Below are positions 1 to 8,472 of a stretch of DNA of 46,370 nt, piece by piece; positions within the stretch are counted from its first letter, which is position 1; the number at the start of each line of letters is the position of its first letter. The translations under genes were made by a program, and so were the position numbers. Source of the stretch: Actinomycetes bacterium (GTDB taxonomy: Bacteria > Actinomycetota > Actinomycetes > Propionibacteriales > Propionibacteriaceae); assembly GCA_023443125.1 (NCBI GenBank), contig JAEZVO010000013.1, forward strand, positions 1 to 46,370. The letters run 5' to 3'. The notes under the pieces were generated by a model. That model ran no database searches. It was not told the origin of the DNA and saw only the letters and a program-made list of their open reading frames with translations.

Positions 1-284
1 ACGGATCCTGCTACCGCTCCAACGCCTTCAAAGAGGCCCTCGGCCCCAACGTGACGCACAAACGCCCCCGCCCCGACCGGCCCCAGACCAACGGCAAAGT
101 CGAACGGTTCAACCGGATCATGCGCGAAGAATGGGCCTACGCCCAGCCCTACACATCAGAAACCCAACGCGTCAACGCCTTCGACCAATGGCTCCACCAC
201 TACAATCACCACCGAGGCCACACCGCACTCAAGGGACAACCCCCAGCCGCGCGTGTACCCAACCTATCCGGGGTCAACACCTAG
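1..284 (+). CDS. IS481-type transposase, C-terminal part (cut by window edge)
   Basis: The open frame enters from the left edge (first full codon at 3) and ends at TAG 282-284. It encodes the end of a DDE integrase-fold transposase. GSCYRS near the edge follows the family's second catalytic Asp, which is just outside or at the boundary. RPQTNGKVERFNR carries the last catalytic Glu, and WAYAQPYTSE followed by LHHYNHHRGHTAL is the characteristic IS481-family tail. The enzyme would cut and join the ends of its own element. Upstream catalytic residues and the left terminal repeat lie outside the window, so intactness cannot be judged. The right terminal repeat should lie within or shortly after the stop codon; I could not fix it without its partner. 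The family call is based on remembered motifs. Confidence 0.85.
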   Translation, partial: GSCYRSNAFKEALGPNVTHKRPRPDRPQTNGKVERFNRIMREEWAYAQPYTSETQRVNAFDQWLHHYNHHRGHTALKGQPPAARVPNLSGVNT

Positions 285-401
285 GGGTGGGACCAGGGGC
301 TCGATGGCAACACATGGCATCCCAGTGCGGCTGGCGCCCTCTGACTCCTACCCTGCTCTCAGCTGGGAGCAGACCCAGACCTCACTGTTGAGAGAACCCC
401 C

Positions 402-497
402 ATGCACAGACGAACACTGCTGTTGGGCGGGCTGGCCGCCGTCGGCGCAGGGTTGTTGAGCGGGTCTCGCTCTGGTTGCCCACGGTCATGGGACTGA
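402..497 (+). pseudogene. 5' remnant of an exported-protein gene (Tat-like signal only)
   Basis: ATG 402 opens a 31-codon frame that stops at TGA 495-497. The first 21 residues, MHRRTLLLGGLAAVGAGLLSG, form a textbook signal peptide with a twin-arginine followed by a hydrophobic stretch, as in Tat substrates or lipoproteins. The frame then degenerates (SRSGCPRSWD) and stops with no mature domain. I read it as the stump of a secreted or lipoprotein gene whose body was lost, probably in a rearrangement linked to the adjacent transposase. A genuine tiny peptide is possible, but the abrupt end right after the signal argues against it. The rest of 285-505 shows no other gene. Confidence 0.45.
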
Positions 498-505
498 CCT
501 GAGAT

Positions 506-534
506 TTGGTGCCGGCACCGGTTTTCGGTAGAGT
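506..534 (+). promoter_or_regulatory. putative sigma70-type promoter of yceD-rpmF
   Basis: TTGGTG (506-511) and TAGAGT (529-534) are separated by 17 bp, the optimal spacing. Transcription would start near 541, leaving a leader of about 45 nt before GTG 586. This is seen in sequence only. Confidence 0.45.
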
Positions 535-585
535 TGGCAGTCGGTCATGACGAGGTCATGGACGGTTAGGCGAAGGGATTCCGAC

Positions 586-1134
586 GTGTCACCCGTACAG
601 CACCACCCCGATCGTCGCTCACCCCTCGTCCTCGAGGTCCATGAGCTCGGTCGGAGCGCTGGCTCCACCAGGGTGATCCAGAGGACGGTCCCGGCCCCTG
701 CCGACCTCGGCATCGAAGTGATCGGGGTGCCCGAGGGCTCCGACGTCGAGCTCGATCTCAAGCTCGAGGCCGTAGTCGAGGGAGTCCTGGTGACGGGAAC
801 CGCCACCGTGCAACTGCATGGCGAATGCGCCCGCTGCCTGGACGACATCGAGTATGAGGAGACCTTCGACCTGCAGGAACTCTTCTTCTACCCCGGCCGC
901 GAGGTCGAGGAGGACGAGAGCGTCGTGGTCGACGACACGATCGACCTGGACGAGACCCTGCGGGACGCCGTGGTGCTCGAATTGCCGTTCACGCCACTGT
1001 GCAGCGATGATTGTCTGGGGCTCTGCCCCGATTGCGGGTTCAACCGCAACGACGATCCCGCCCACAGCCACGGGGAGAAGATCGATCCCCGCTGGGAGGG
1101 TCTCTCTGAACTGCTCGGCGAGACCAACAACTGA
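586..1134 (+). CDS. yceD: YceD/DUF177 family protein
   Basis: This 182-residue acidic protein belongs to the DUF177 family, encoded next to rpmF across bacteria and implicated in 23S rRNA metabolism (family knowledge). The C-terminal half holds paired cysteines: CARC near residue 80, then CSDDC and LCPDCG near residues 140-150, consistent with metal binding. I chose GTG 586 because AAGGGA ends 8 nt upstream and the promoter hexamers fit. ATG 547 in the same frame would add 13 residues but lacks a good ribosome site. The stop lies 30 bp before rpmF, so the two are co-transcribed. Confidence 0.85.
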   Translation: MSPVQHHPDRRSPLVLEVHELGRSAGSTRVIQRTVPAPADLGIEVIGVPEGSDVELDLKLEAVVEGVLVTGTATVQLHGECARCLDDIEYEETFDLQELFFYPGREVEEDESVVVDDTIDLDETLRDAVVLELPFTPLCSDDCLGLCPDCGFNRNDDPAHSHGEKIDPRWEGLSELLGETNN

Positions 1135-1164
1135 CTTTTTGCGGAATTGAACTAGGAGAAGATC

Positions 1165-1356
1165 ATGGCTGTTCCGAAGCGGAAGATGTCGCGCAGCAAC
1201 ACCCGTTCGCGTCGTGCGCAGTGGAAGACCTCCGTCGTCCCCACCGTCGTGTGCGTGAACCCCGCTTGCCGTGAGCCGCACCTGCAGCACACCGCTTGCC
1301 CCTCCTGCGGTCAGTACGGCCCGCGCGGTCAGCGTCGCCAGGTCACCGAGGCCTGA
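1165..1356 (+). CDS. rpmF: 50S ribosomal protein L32
   Basis: This 63-residue basic protein starts MAVPKRKMSRSNTRSRRAQW, the hallmark L32 N-terminus. It carries a zinc ribbon from CVNPAC to CPSCGQYG, so it is the zinc-binding form. It is a component of the large ribosomal subunit. A strong AGGAG lies just upstream of ATG 1165. The gene follows yceD and overlaps the proposed rnc start at its stop codon, forming a translation-coupled unit. Confidence 0.97.
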   Translation: MAVPKRKMSRSNTRSRRAQWKTSVVPTVVCVNPACREPHLQHTACPSCGQYGPRGQRRQVTEA

Positions 1357-2030
1357 GCAAGCTACTGCAACTCTTTCAAGAGCTGGACGTCGAGGTCGAC
1401 GCCCAGCTCTTTGAGCTGTCGTTAACACACCGCAGCTTCGCGTACGAGGCGGGCGGCATACCCAGTAACGAGCGACTGGAGTTCCTGGGCGATGCGGTGC
1501 TCGAGATCGTGGTGACCGACCACATCTACCGCCAGTACCCGGGGCTAGCCGAAGGGGAGCTGGCAAAGCTGCGCTCGTCGGTGGTGTCCGCCGTTGCGCT
1601 GGCCGGGGTGGCGCGCAGCCTCGAGATCGGAGCGCTGATCAAGCTCGGCAAGGGCGAGATCTCGACGGGTGGCCATGACAAGAAGTCCATCCTGGCCGAT
1701 ACCACCGAGGCCATCATCGGTTGTATCTATCTCTCACAAGGCATGGAGGCCGCGTCGCGGTTCATCCACCACGTGATCGACCCCCTCATCATCGAGGTGG
1801 TGGAAGCGGGGGAGTACACCGACTTCAAAACCGTCATCCAGGAACGCTGCGCGCAACATGGCTGGAGCCTCACCTATGAGGTGGAAGGCTCTGGGCCCGA
1901 TCACGACCGCCATTACGTGGCCACGGTGTTGATCGACGGCGTCGCGCGCGGTCGCGGTGCTGGTACCAACAAACGCCGCGCCGAGCAGCTCGCGGCGAAG
2001 GAAGCCGTCGCTGCACTGGGCGATGCCTGA
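1353..2030 (+). CDS. rnc: ribonuclease III
   Basis: Ribonuclease III cuts double-stranded RNA during rRNA and mRNA maturation. The signature NERLEFLGDAVLE appears near residue 35, the second catalytic block is KKSILADTTEAIIG near 110, and a C-terminal dsRNA-binding domain runs from about 155 to the end (GAGTNKRRAEQLAAKEAV). The start is odd. No ATG, GTG or TTG exists in frame between the end of rpmF and the conserved fold. The only standard candidate, TTG 1296, lies 61 nt inside rpmF with no ribosome site. I propose CTG 1353, which overlaps the rpmF stop (CTGA) and gives the expected N-terminus (about 225 residues). The 3' end overlaps mutM by 8 nt. Confidence 0.88.
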   Translation: MSKLLQLFQELDVEVDAQLFELSLTHRSFAYEAGGIPSNERLEFLGDAVLEIVVTDHIYRQYPGLAEGELAKLRSSVVSAVALAGVARSLEIGALIKLGKGEISTGGHDKKSILADTTEAIIGCIYLSQGMEAASRFIHHVIDPLIIEVVEAGEYTDFKTVIQERCAQHGWSLTYEVEGSGPDHDRHYVATVLIDGVARGRGAGTNKRRAEQLAAKEAVAALGDA

Positions 2031-2850
2031 GCTGCCGGAAGTAGAGGTAGTTCGACGAGGACTCGAGAGCCACCTTGTCGGACGCCAGATCCTCGACGTC
2101 GATGTCCTTCACCCGCGCCCGGTGCGCAACAACCCCGGCGGCGCGGACGCCTTCGTCGCAATGGTGCGGGGCAGCGTCGTCGACGGAGCTCGTCGGCGGG
2201 GCAAATACCTATGGCTCACGCTTGGGCCGGATGCGCTGCTATGCCACTTGGGCATGAGCGGGCAGTTTCGGGTCGCGGAGCCTGCAGACGCGCTGGTGCG
2301 GCACACACGCGTCGTGTTGCATCTCGACGACGGGCAGCAACTGCGCTTCGTCGATCAGCGCATGTTCGGCGGGCTCGAGCTGCGTCCGGGGCTGGCGGAT
2401 GACCCGGTTCCGCACATCGCACCGGACCCCTTCTCGTTGGACTTCCGCATCCACGACGTGGCCCGGCGTCTGCGCGCAAAACGTTCGACGGTGAAACGCG
2501 CGCTGCTCGACCAAAGACTGGTTTCTGGGATCGGCAACATCTACGCCGACGAGGCCCTGTGGCGGGCGAAGCTCCACTTCGAAACCCCGACGGGGAACCT
2601 CGGCCCCCGGCAGGCCACGGGCTTGCTGCGGTACGCCACCGACGTGATGCGTGAGGCGCTCGCCGCTGGCGGGACCTCGTTTGACTCGTTGTATGTGCAC
2701 GTCAACGGCGAGTCGGGTTACTTCGACCGCTCGCTCGATGCCTACGGCCGCGAGGGGCTACCGTGCAAGCGCTGCGGGAAGCCGATGCGCCGCAGCGCGT
2801 TTATGAATCGATCCAGCTTCTGGTGCCCCAAATGCCAGCGCCTGCGGTGA
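2023..2850 (+). CDS. mutM: formamidopyrimidine-DNA glycosylase
   Basis: This 275-residue base-excision repair enzyme removes 8-oxoguanine and ring-opened purines. The N-terminus MPELPEVEVVRRGL carries the catalytic Pro2 and Glu3. The central helix-two-turn-helix includes LDQRLVSGIGNIYADEALW. The C-terminus is a zinc finger, CKRC and CPKC with an intervening NRSSFW. ATG 2023 is fixed by the essential Pro2 and lies inside the rnc coding region (8-nt overlap), so it is translation-coupled to rnc. It is full length for the family. Confidence 0.97.
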   Translation: MPELPEVEVVRRGLESHLVGRQILDVDVLHPRPVRNNPGGADAFVAMVRGSVVDGARRRGKYLWLTLGPDALLCHLGMSGQFRVAEPADALVRHTRVVLHLDDGQQLRFVDQRMFGGLELRPGLADDPVPHIAPDPFSLDFRIHDVARRLRAKRSTVKRALLDQRLVSGIGNIYADEALWRAKLHFETPTGNLGPRQATGLLRYATDVMREALAAGGTSFDSLYVHVNGESGYFDRSLDAYGREGLPCKRCGKPMRRSAFMNRSSFWCPKCQRLR

Positions 2851-3002
2851 TCGCTCTGCCTGACCATCGAGTAGGCGACGCAGTCGCCGAATCAAGATGC
2901 ACGGACTGAAGTTTGGTGCCGGGTTTGGATACGCCACTCCGTGGCTACTCAACCACCGACAGGTGCGCGGGCGGGTCGGCCACGGGGATGCGCGACGCCA
3001 GG
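2851..3002. other. gene-free gap between mutM and the methyltransferase
   Basis: These 152 bases lie between convergent genes. I see no coding signal and no strong hairpin with a T-run. Confidence 0.6.
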
Positions 3003-3731
3003 TCAGTGCCGCTCGAAGGCGATGGCGAAGTCCGTCCCTGCATCTTTGACGACGGCCAAGCCGCACGCTTGCGCTTCCTCGGTGAGTTGGGCGCGGTTGA
3101 GTACGAGCCAGGGGTAGTGGGCCGTTCGACGATCGATCAGGCCGCCCTGTTCGTCGGAGAGGGACCATTCCATGGTCCACAACACGCGCGAGTCGTCGAG
3201 AGGCTCCGCCTGGCCTCGGGTACTGAGCCGACGTTCCCCGACGCGCACTGCACCGAAATCCGTCCAGGGCACGCTCGTCACGTGATCTGGAGGCTGCAGG
3301 GTGACGACGAACCGTCCCCCGCGTCGAAGTCGTTGTCCGACTGCCTCGAACAGAACCGCGCGTTCATCGTCGCTGAGATGGCCGAGGGCGTTGAGCATCA
3401 CGGCGCCACTCCACTCGTCGGGAAGCACGTCTACCGCATCGGGCATCGGAGCGGCGACGACGGTCGTCGTGCGCATGAGACCCTCGTCGCTGGCGACGGT
3501 GGTCATCAGGCCAACTCGCATCGCGGCGGACGGTTCAACGGCGAACAGCTGATCTGCCCCGAGCCGCCGCAGCATTGGCAGCGCGCTGCCCACGCCGGAG
3601 GCCATGTCCACGACGGCGCCGCCGTCGATGTGCCCGAGCAGCTCGGAGAGCGTACGGTCGGCATCGTCTTGCCAGGGCGCCACCAGGGCGGCGTACCATT
3701 CCGCGTTCACCGCATAGAAATCATCTGCCAT
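3003..3731 (-). CDS. class I SAM-dependent methyltransferase
   Basis: This 242-residue Rossmann-fold methyltransferase has the SAM-binding motif VVDMASGVGSALPML around residues 39-53, followed by the acidic ribose contact in LFAVEPS. A later strand (GAVMLNALGHLSDDE) and RRGGRFVVTLQPPD fit motifs II-III of the class. The substrate cannot be read from sequence; small molecule or RNA are both possible. Start ATG 3731 is preceded by TACCGT exactly 6 nt away and has no ribosome site, suggesting a leaderless transcript. It is convergent with mutM and probably a single-gene unit. Confidence 0.8.
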   Translation of the reverse strand: MADDFYAVNAEWYAALVAPWQDDADRTLSELLGHIDGGAVVDMASGVGSALPMLRRLGADQLFAVEPSAAMRVGLMTTVASDEGLMRTTTVVAAPMPDAVDVLPDEWSGAVMLNALGHLSDDERAVLFEAVGQRLRRGGRFVVTLQPPDHVTSVPWTDFGAVRVGERRLSTRGQAEPLDDSRVLWTMEWSLSDEQGGLIDRRTAHYPWLVLNRAQLTEEAQACGLAVVKDAGTDFAIAFERH

Positions 3732-3737
3732 GACACC

Positions 3738-3743
3738 ACGGTA
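3738..3743 (-). promoter_or_regulatory. -10 hexamer of a probable leaderless transcript (methyltransferase)
   Basis: Read on the minus strand, TACCGT is followed by 6 nt and then ATG 3731. Initiation 6-7 nt after a -10 box would place +1 on the start codon. It is one of eight such cases in this window. Confidence 0.5.
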
Positions 3744-3780
3744 CGTGGAGACGCAACACCCGTCGGCGAGGTGGCAGTCG

Positions 3781-3990
3781 CTAGCGCTTGCGTGCGGCAG
3801 CGATGAGCGAAGCGGTGAACAGTGCCAGGCACAGCACCGCTCCACCGTAGAACACCGCTGGTTTCTCGGGGCCCCACCATTCGAATGCGAATCCGAGCCC
3901 ATACACCACGGCTAAGAGCGCGGTAATGAGCGTCAGGGGATGGTTGCGCCAGCGGGCGAAGAATGAAATGCGAACAACGTCGTTGGGCAT
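3781..3990 (-). CDS. small two-helix membrane protein, unknown function
   Basis: This is a 69-residue protein with a short basic N-terminus (MPNDVVRISFFARWRNHP), two predicted membrane helices (about 19-40 and 47-66) and an ARKR tail. ATG 3990 has GAAGG about 10 nt upstream. The same frame stays open and hydrophobic further upstream, with two more helix-like stretches (VSIVGVTAVCYGFLI and VVMVGAVVILILAVALGAV). A longer four-helix protein starting at GTG 4131 or TTG 4272 is therefore a serious alternative. I recognise no family. Base composition here is lower in GC than in the neighbouring housekeeping genes. Confidence 0.5.
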   Translation of the reverse strand: MPNDVVRISFFARWRNHPLTLITALLAVVYGLGFAFEWWGPEKPAVFYGGAVLCLALFTASLIAAARKR

Positions 3991-4363
3991 TAGTACACCT
4001 TCAGGAGGGGAAACAGCACCAAGAGCTACTGCGAGAATCAGGATCACCACAGCGCCGACCATCACGACGCGAGACCTCGTCGCTGGTGCAACGCCGTGAA
4101 GTCCGAATGAAATGAGGAAGCCGTAGCACACGGCAGTTACTCCGACGATCGAGACACCGAGTTCCCATGACCTAGGAACATGTTGGCACGCGATGAGGTC
4201 ATGGCAGCCGCGCAGTGTTCTGCGATTACGTCTCCCTCCATCGCTGGGTCCAGAAGGTTCGTAGGCGCGCAACGGGTAATCTGTCCCTCATGTATTTGAC
4301 CGTGCCAGCAGCCTGTCCGGTGCTGAACTCCCACCGGAGGCCGGAGCAGATGGACGAGGTTGC
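3991..4363. other. 373-base stretch between the small membrane gene and gtrA
   Basis: The part up to about 4170 contains the hydrophobic in-frame minus-strand extension described for the 3781-3990 gene and may be its true 5' half. From about 4280 to 4363 I see no gene; this is the likely promoter region of the GtrA-family gene. Confidence 0.4.
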
Positions 4364-4921
4364 ATGAAGCAACTTGTGCAACGCCATGGGCACTCGATTC
4401 GCCAACTTCTCAAGTTCGGCATCGTGGGCGGCTCGGGTGTGCTGGTCAACATGGCGGTGAACATCGCCATGAATAAACTCAACGGCGGCTCGGTCAACGC
4501 GCAAAACATTTTGTGGTCAATCCCGGGAACTAGGTGGAATATCCGATTCACGCTCCTGGCTTGGTTTGTGCCGTTCGTCGTGGCGAACGTGTGGAACTTT
4601 CAGTTCAATCGCTGGTGGACGTTCCAATCCCAAAAAGTAGCTGGCTGGTGGAAAGAATTCTGGCCTTTCTTCGTCGTCGGGTCGGTCGCGATGTTTGTGG
4701 GAGCGCTACTGAAGATCCTCATGACGAACCCGACGACGCCCTTCTACCTCCCGGAACCGTGGTTCCATGAGGAGAAAGGCATCCGCTCACGGGAATACTG
4801 GAGCCAGCTCATCGCTATCTTCCTGACCCTTCCCATCAACTTCATAGTCAATAAACTGTGGACGTTCAGGGCGGTCCGAGCGCCAAGATTCGATGCCGAC
4901 CAGAATCCGACGGAGGTGTGA
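4364..4921 (+). CDS. GtrA-family membrane protein
   Basis: This 185-residue protein has four hydrophobic helices. It opens with RQLLKFGIVGGSGVLVNM and has VVANVWNFQFNRWWTF in the middle and INFIVNKLWTFR near the end. The F-V-G-x-x-x-x-x-V-N and N-F-x-x-x-R-x-W-T-F patterns are typical of GtrA (Pfam PF04138). Family members are thought to move lipid-linked sugars across the membrane for polysaccharide or teichoic-acid decoration; the specific substrate is not visible. GACGAGG precedes ATG 4364. The gene ends 4 bp before smc, and the smc ribosome site (GGAGG) overlaps its last codons. Confidence 0.82.
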   Translation: MKQLVQRHGHSIRQLLKFGIVGGSGVLVNMAVNIAMNKLNGGSVNAQNILWSIPGTRWNIRFTLLAWFVPFVVANVWNFQFNRWWTFQSQKVAGWWKEFWPFFVVGSVAMFVGALLKILMTNPTTPFYLPEPWFHEEKGIRSREYWSQLIAIFLTLPINFIVNKLWTFRAVRAPRFDADQNPTEV

Positions 4922-4925
4922 TTGC

Positions 4926-7900
4926 ATGCATTTGAAACAGCTCACGCTCCGCGGCTTCAAATCGTTCGCCTCTGCCACCACGCTGGTGTTCGAGCCAGGC
5001 ATCACCTGCGTCGTCGGGCCCAACGGCTCGGGCAAATCCAACGTCGTAGACGCCCTCAGCTGGGTGATGGGCGAGCAGGGCGCGAAGACGCTCCGCGGCG
5101 GCAAGATGGAAGACGTGATCTTCGCCGGCACCGCGAAGCGTGCCCCGCTCGGCCGAGCCGAAGTGGAGCTCACCATCGACAACTCTGACGGCGCCTTGCC
5201 CATCGAGTACTCCGAGGTGACGATCACCCGCACCATGTTCCGCTCCGGCGGCTCCGAGTACCAGATCAACGGCGCGCAAGCGCGACTCCTCGACGTCCAA
5301 GAGCTTCTCTCCGACTCTGGCATCGGCCGCGAGATGCACGTCATCGTCGGGCAGGGACAGCTCGACGCGATCCTCCAAGCTACCCCCGAATCCCGACGCG
5401 GATTCATCGAGGAAGCCGCCGGCGTGCTCAAACACCGCAAGCGCAAAGAGAAAGCGTTGCGCAAGCTGGAGGCCACCAAAGCCAACCTCGAACGCCTCAC
5501 CGACCTCGTCGGAGAGCTGCAGCGCCAGCTGAAACCGCTCGGGCGCCAGGCGCAGGCCGCCCGCAAGGCCGCGGTGATCCAGTCGGAGCTGCGCGATGCG
5601 AAGGCGCGCATTCTCGCCGACGATCTCTCGGCCGCCCAGCAAGCGCTTGAAGCCGAGCTCGCCGACGAGCGCGCGATGGAAGAAGCGAAAGCCCGCGCGG
5701 AGCAGGCCGTGCGCGACGCGCTCGCCGCTGAGGAAGAGGCAGAACGCGCGCTCAAAGAGGCCTCCGCCAACTACGACCGCGCCCAGGAAACGTGGTACGG
5801 CCTCGCTGCCCTCCGTGAGCGCGTACAGTCGACGATCACCGTCGCATCCGAGCGTGCCCGCATGGGCGACAACCAGCCGCAGCTCGACGTCGGCGGCCGC
5901 GATCCGGAGAAGCTCGAGGCAGAGGCGAGGGAAGTTCGCGAGCGAGAACAGCGGCTGCGCGCCGACGTGGAGGCCGCGCACGAGGCGCTCACCGACGCAA
6001 CCCTGCGCCGCAACGGCGCGGAACAGCAGCACGCCGAGGCCGAGGCCGCTTACTCCGCTGCGCTGCGGGCTGTCGCTGATCGCAGAGAGGGCCTCGCCCG
6101 GCTCACGGGGCGGGTGAACTCCATCAAGTCACGCCTCGAAGCGTCCGAGGAAGAAGTGGCGCGCCTCGAGCGTCGTCGTGACGAGGCGCTGGCCCGCGCA
6201 GACGACGCAGCGAAGCAGTACCGATCGACAGAAGCCTCGCTGGCTGGGCTGGGCGCCGACGAATCCGACCTGGATGCCACCTACGAGCAGGCGGCCGAAG
6301 CACTTGAGGCAGCGGCGGAGGCCGTCGAGCATAATAAGTCCGCCGAGACGGAGCTCCAGCGCGAGCGCGCTGGCACGCAGGCGCGAGTGGACGCGCTGCG
6401 CCTCATGACTGAGCGCAAGGACGGGTCGGCGTCGCTGCTCGAATCGGGGCGCGACGAGGTGCTCGGCCGGCTCAGTGACTTCCTCACCGTAGAGCAAGGC
6501 TGGGAATCAGCGATCGCCGCGGCCTTGGGTGCTGCGGCGGAGGCAGTCGTCGTTGAGAGGCTGCAAGGCGCGACGACATCCCTCACCCACCTCGCGGGGG
6601 AGGAGTTGGGCCGAGCGTCGCTGGTGGTCGCCCACGCCGATGCCCCGACACCCAGTCGCGCCCAGGGCCGGGCCGCGATCGACGTCGTGCAGGCGAAGCC
6701 CGAGGTAGCAAGCGCCGTGGCGTGGCTGCTCGCCGACGTCGTGCTCGCCGACGACGGAGACGAGGCCGCGAAGGCTGTGGCAGGCAATCACCTGACCGCC
6801 GTGACGCGATCCGGCGACGTGTACCGTTCCTGGCTGGTTGAGGGCGGGTCGGCGACGGGGCCGTCGCTCATCGAGGTCTCCGCCCAACTCGCGGAGGCGG
6901 AGACGCTGTTGGAGGAGCAGGGACACGCACTCGACCGGATCCGCTTCGAGCAGGAGCAACTGCGCGAGCGCCTGGCCGAGGCGGAGCGGGACGAGGCCGA
7001 CGCACTGGGCCAGCTGCACGCGTCGGATGCGGCCATGGCTGCCGTGGCCGATCAGCTCAACGCCTACCGCCAAACCCAGGCCGCCGCGATGAAGGACGCT
7101 GAGCGCCTTGCCGAGGCGATCGAGCAGGCCACCGCCTCGCGCGCACACGACGAGGCCCAGCTCGTCGAGCTCCAGCAGCGGCTCGAAGCAGCTTCTGACG
7201 AGGGCGAACACGACGAGCCCGATCCGCAGGAGCGCGACGAGCTCGCCGTGGCCGCTCGGCTGGCCAGACAGAAGGAAATGGACGCGCGCCTACAACTCCG
7301 CACCGCAGAGGAGCAGGTGAAGGCCGTCGCCGGGCGCGCGGATTCGTTGTTGCGCGCCGCCGAGCATGAGCGGCAGTCGCGCGCCAAGGCGAAGGCGCGC
7401 CTGGAGCAGCTTCGTCGCGAGGCTCAGGTGGCCAGCGTCGTACACGAGGCAGCGCTGCAGCTCGCCGAGCGTGTCGAGCACGCACGCCAGCTCGCCACCC
7501 GCGAACGCGACCACGCCGACGAAGCTCGTCGCGAAGCCGAGGCACAGACCACCCGTGCCCGCCACGCCGCCAAGGCCGCGAACGCGCACCTCGACGAGCT
7601 CATCCGCGGCGCTCACAAGGACGAGATGGCGCGCATCGAACACCGGATGCGCATCGAGCAACTCACTGAAAAGGTGCTCTCGGAACTCGGCCTGGAGCCG
7701 AAGACGCTCATCGATGAGTACGGCCCCGACCAGCTCGTGCCGGTCATCACGCGCGAGGACGGCACGGCCCTGCAACCCGACGACGAGCAACCCGACCCCA
7801 TCCCGTACGTCAGGGCCGAGCAGGAGAAACGCCTCCGGGCCGCCGAGCGCAATCTCCAACTCCTAGGGCGAGTGAACCCCCTCGCGCTGGAGGAGTTCGA

Positions 7901-8459
7901 CGCCATGACCGCCAGGCACCAGTTCCTCGCCGAGCAACTCGACGACCTCCGCTCCACCCGCCAGGACCTCATCGACATCGTCCGACAAGTCGACGACAAG
8001 GTGCAGCAGGTGTTCGAGGAGGCCTACGTCGATGTGGAGCGCGCCTTCGGGGAGGTCTTCACCCGGCTGTTCCCCGGTGGTGAGGGCAAACTTGTCCTCA
8101 CCGAGCCTGGCGATTGGCTGAACACCGGCGTCGACGTCGAAGCTCGGCCGGCGGGCAAGCAAGTCAAGCGCCTCTCGCTACTCTCGGGTGGCGAGCGCTC
8201 ACTGGTGGCCGTCGCATTCCTGTTCGCGCTCTTCATCGCCCGCCCGAGCCCGTTCTACATCCTCGACGAGGTGGAGGCGGCGCTCGACGACGCCAACCTC
8301 GGGCGGCTACTCGGCATCTACGAGGAACTTCGCGAGAACTCGCAGCTGCTCGTCATCACGCACCAGAAGCGCACCATGGAGATCGCCGATTCGCTCTACG
8401 GCGTCACGATGCGTGGCGACGGCATCTCGACGGTCGTGAGCCAGCGCCTGCACGATTGA
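4926..8459 (+). CDS. smc: chromosome segregation protein SMC
   Basis: This 1177-residue SMC ATPase organises and segregates the chromosome with ScpA/ScpB. The Walker A (GPNGSGKSN) is near residues 32-40. Long coiled coils rich in Glu, Arg and Ala flank a hinge at roughly 500-640. The C-terminal head carries LLSGGERSL (about 1083) and Walker B FYILDEVEAALDD (about 1110). ATG 4926 follows GGAGG at the end of the upstream gene. MHLKQLTLRGFKSFA is the conserved SMC start. It is complete. In many Actinobacteria ftsY follows directly; here a glycerol block intervenes. Confidence 0.97.
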   Translation: MHLKQLTLRGFKSFASATTLVFEPGITCVVGPNGSGKSNVVDALSWVMGEQGAKTLRGGKMEDVIFAGTAKRAPLGRAEVELTIDNSDGALPIEYSEVTITRTMFRSGGSEYQINGAQARLLDVQELLSDSGIGREMHVIVGQGQLDAILQATPESRRGFIEEAAGVLKHRKRKEKALRKLEATKANLERLTDLVGELQRQLKPLGRQAQAARKAAVIQSELRDAKARILADDLSAAQQALEAELADERAMEEAKARAEQAVRDALAAEEEAERALKEASANYDRAQETWYGLAALRERVQSTITVASERARMGDNQPQLDVGGRDPEKLEAEAREVREREQRLRADVEAAHEALTDATLRRNGAEQQHAEAEAAYSAALRAVADRREGLARLTGRVNSIKSRLEASEEEVARLERRRDEALARADDAAKQYRSTEASLAGLGADESDLDATYEQAAEALEAAAEAVEHNKSAETELQRERAGTQARVDALRLMTERKDGSASLLESGRDEVLGRLSDFLTVEQGWESAIAAALGAAAEAVVVERLQGATTSLTHLAGEELGRASLVVAHADAPTPSRAQGRAAIDVVQAKPEVASAVAWLLADVVLADDGDEAAKAVAGNHLTAVTRSGDVYRSWLVEGGSATGPSLIEVSAQLAEAETLLEEQGHALDRIRFEQEQLRERLAEAERDEADALGQLHASDAAMAAVADQLNAYRQTQAAAMKDAERLAEAIEQATASRAHDEAQLVELQQRLEAASDEGEHDEPDPQERDELAVAARLARQKEMDARLQLRTAEEQVKAVAGRADSLLRAAEHERQSRAKAKARLEQLRREAQVASVVHEAALQLAERVEHARQLATRERDHADEARREAEAQTTRARHAAKAANAHLDELIRGAHKDEMARIEHRMRIEQLTEKVLSELGLEPKTLIDEYGPDQLVPVITREDGTALQPDDEQPDPIPYVRAEQEKRLRAAERNLQLLGRVNPLALEEFDAMTARHQFLAEQLDDLRSTRQDLIDIVRQVDDKVQQVFEEAYVDVERAFGEVFTRLFPGGEGKLVLTEPGDWLNTGVDVEARPAGKQVKRLSLLSGGERSLVAVAFLFALFIARPSPFYILDEVEAALDDANLGRLLGIYEELRENSQLLVITHQKRTMEIADSLYGVTMRGDGISTVVSQRLHD

Positions 8460-8472
8460 GCACAATCCTCGA

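Noticed and set aside
506..2925. TTTGGTGCCGG occurring at about 505 and again at about 2914
   Set aside because: An 11-base match is plausible by chance in GC-rich DNA; no extended similarity on either side.
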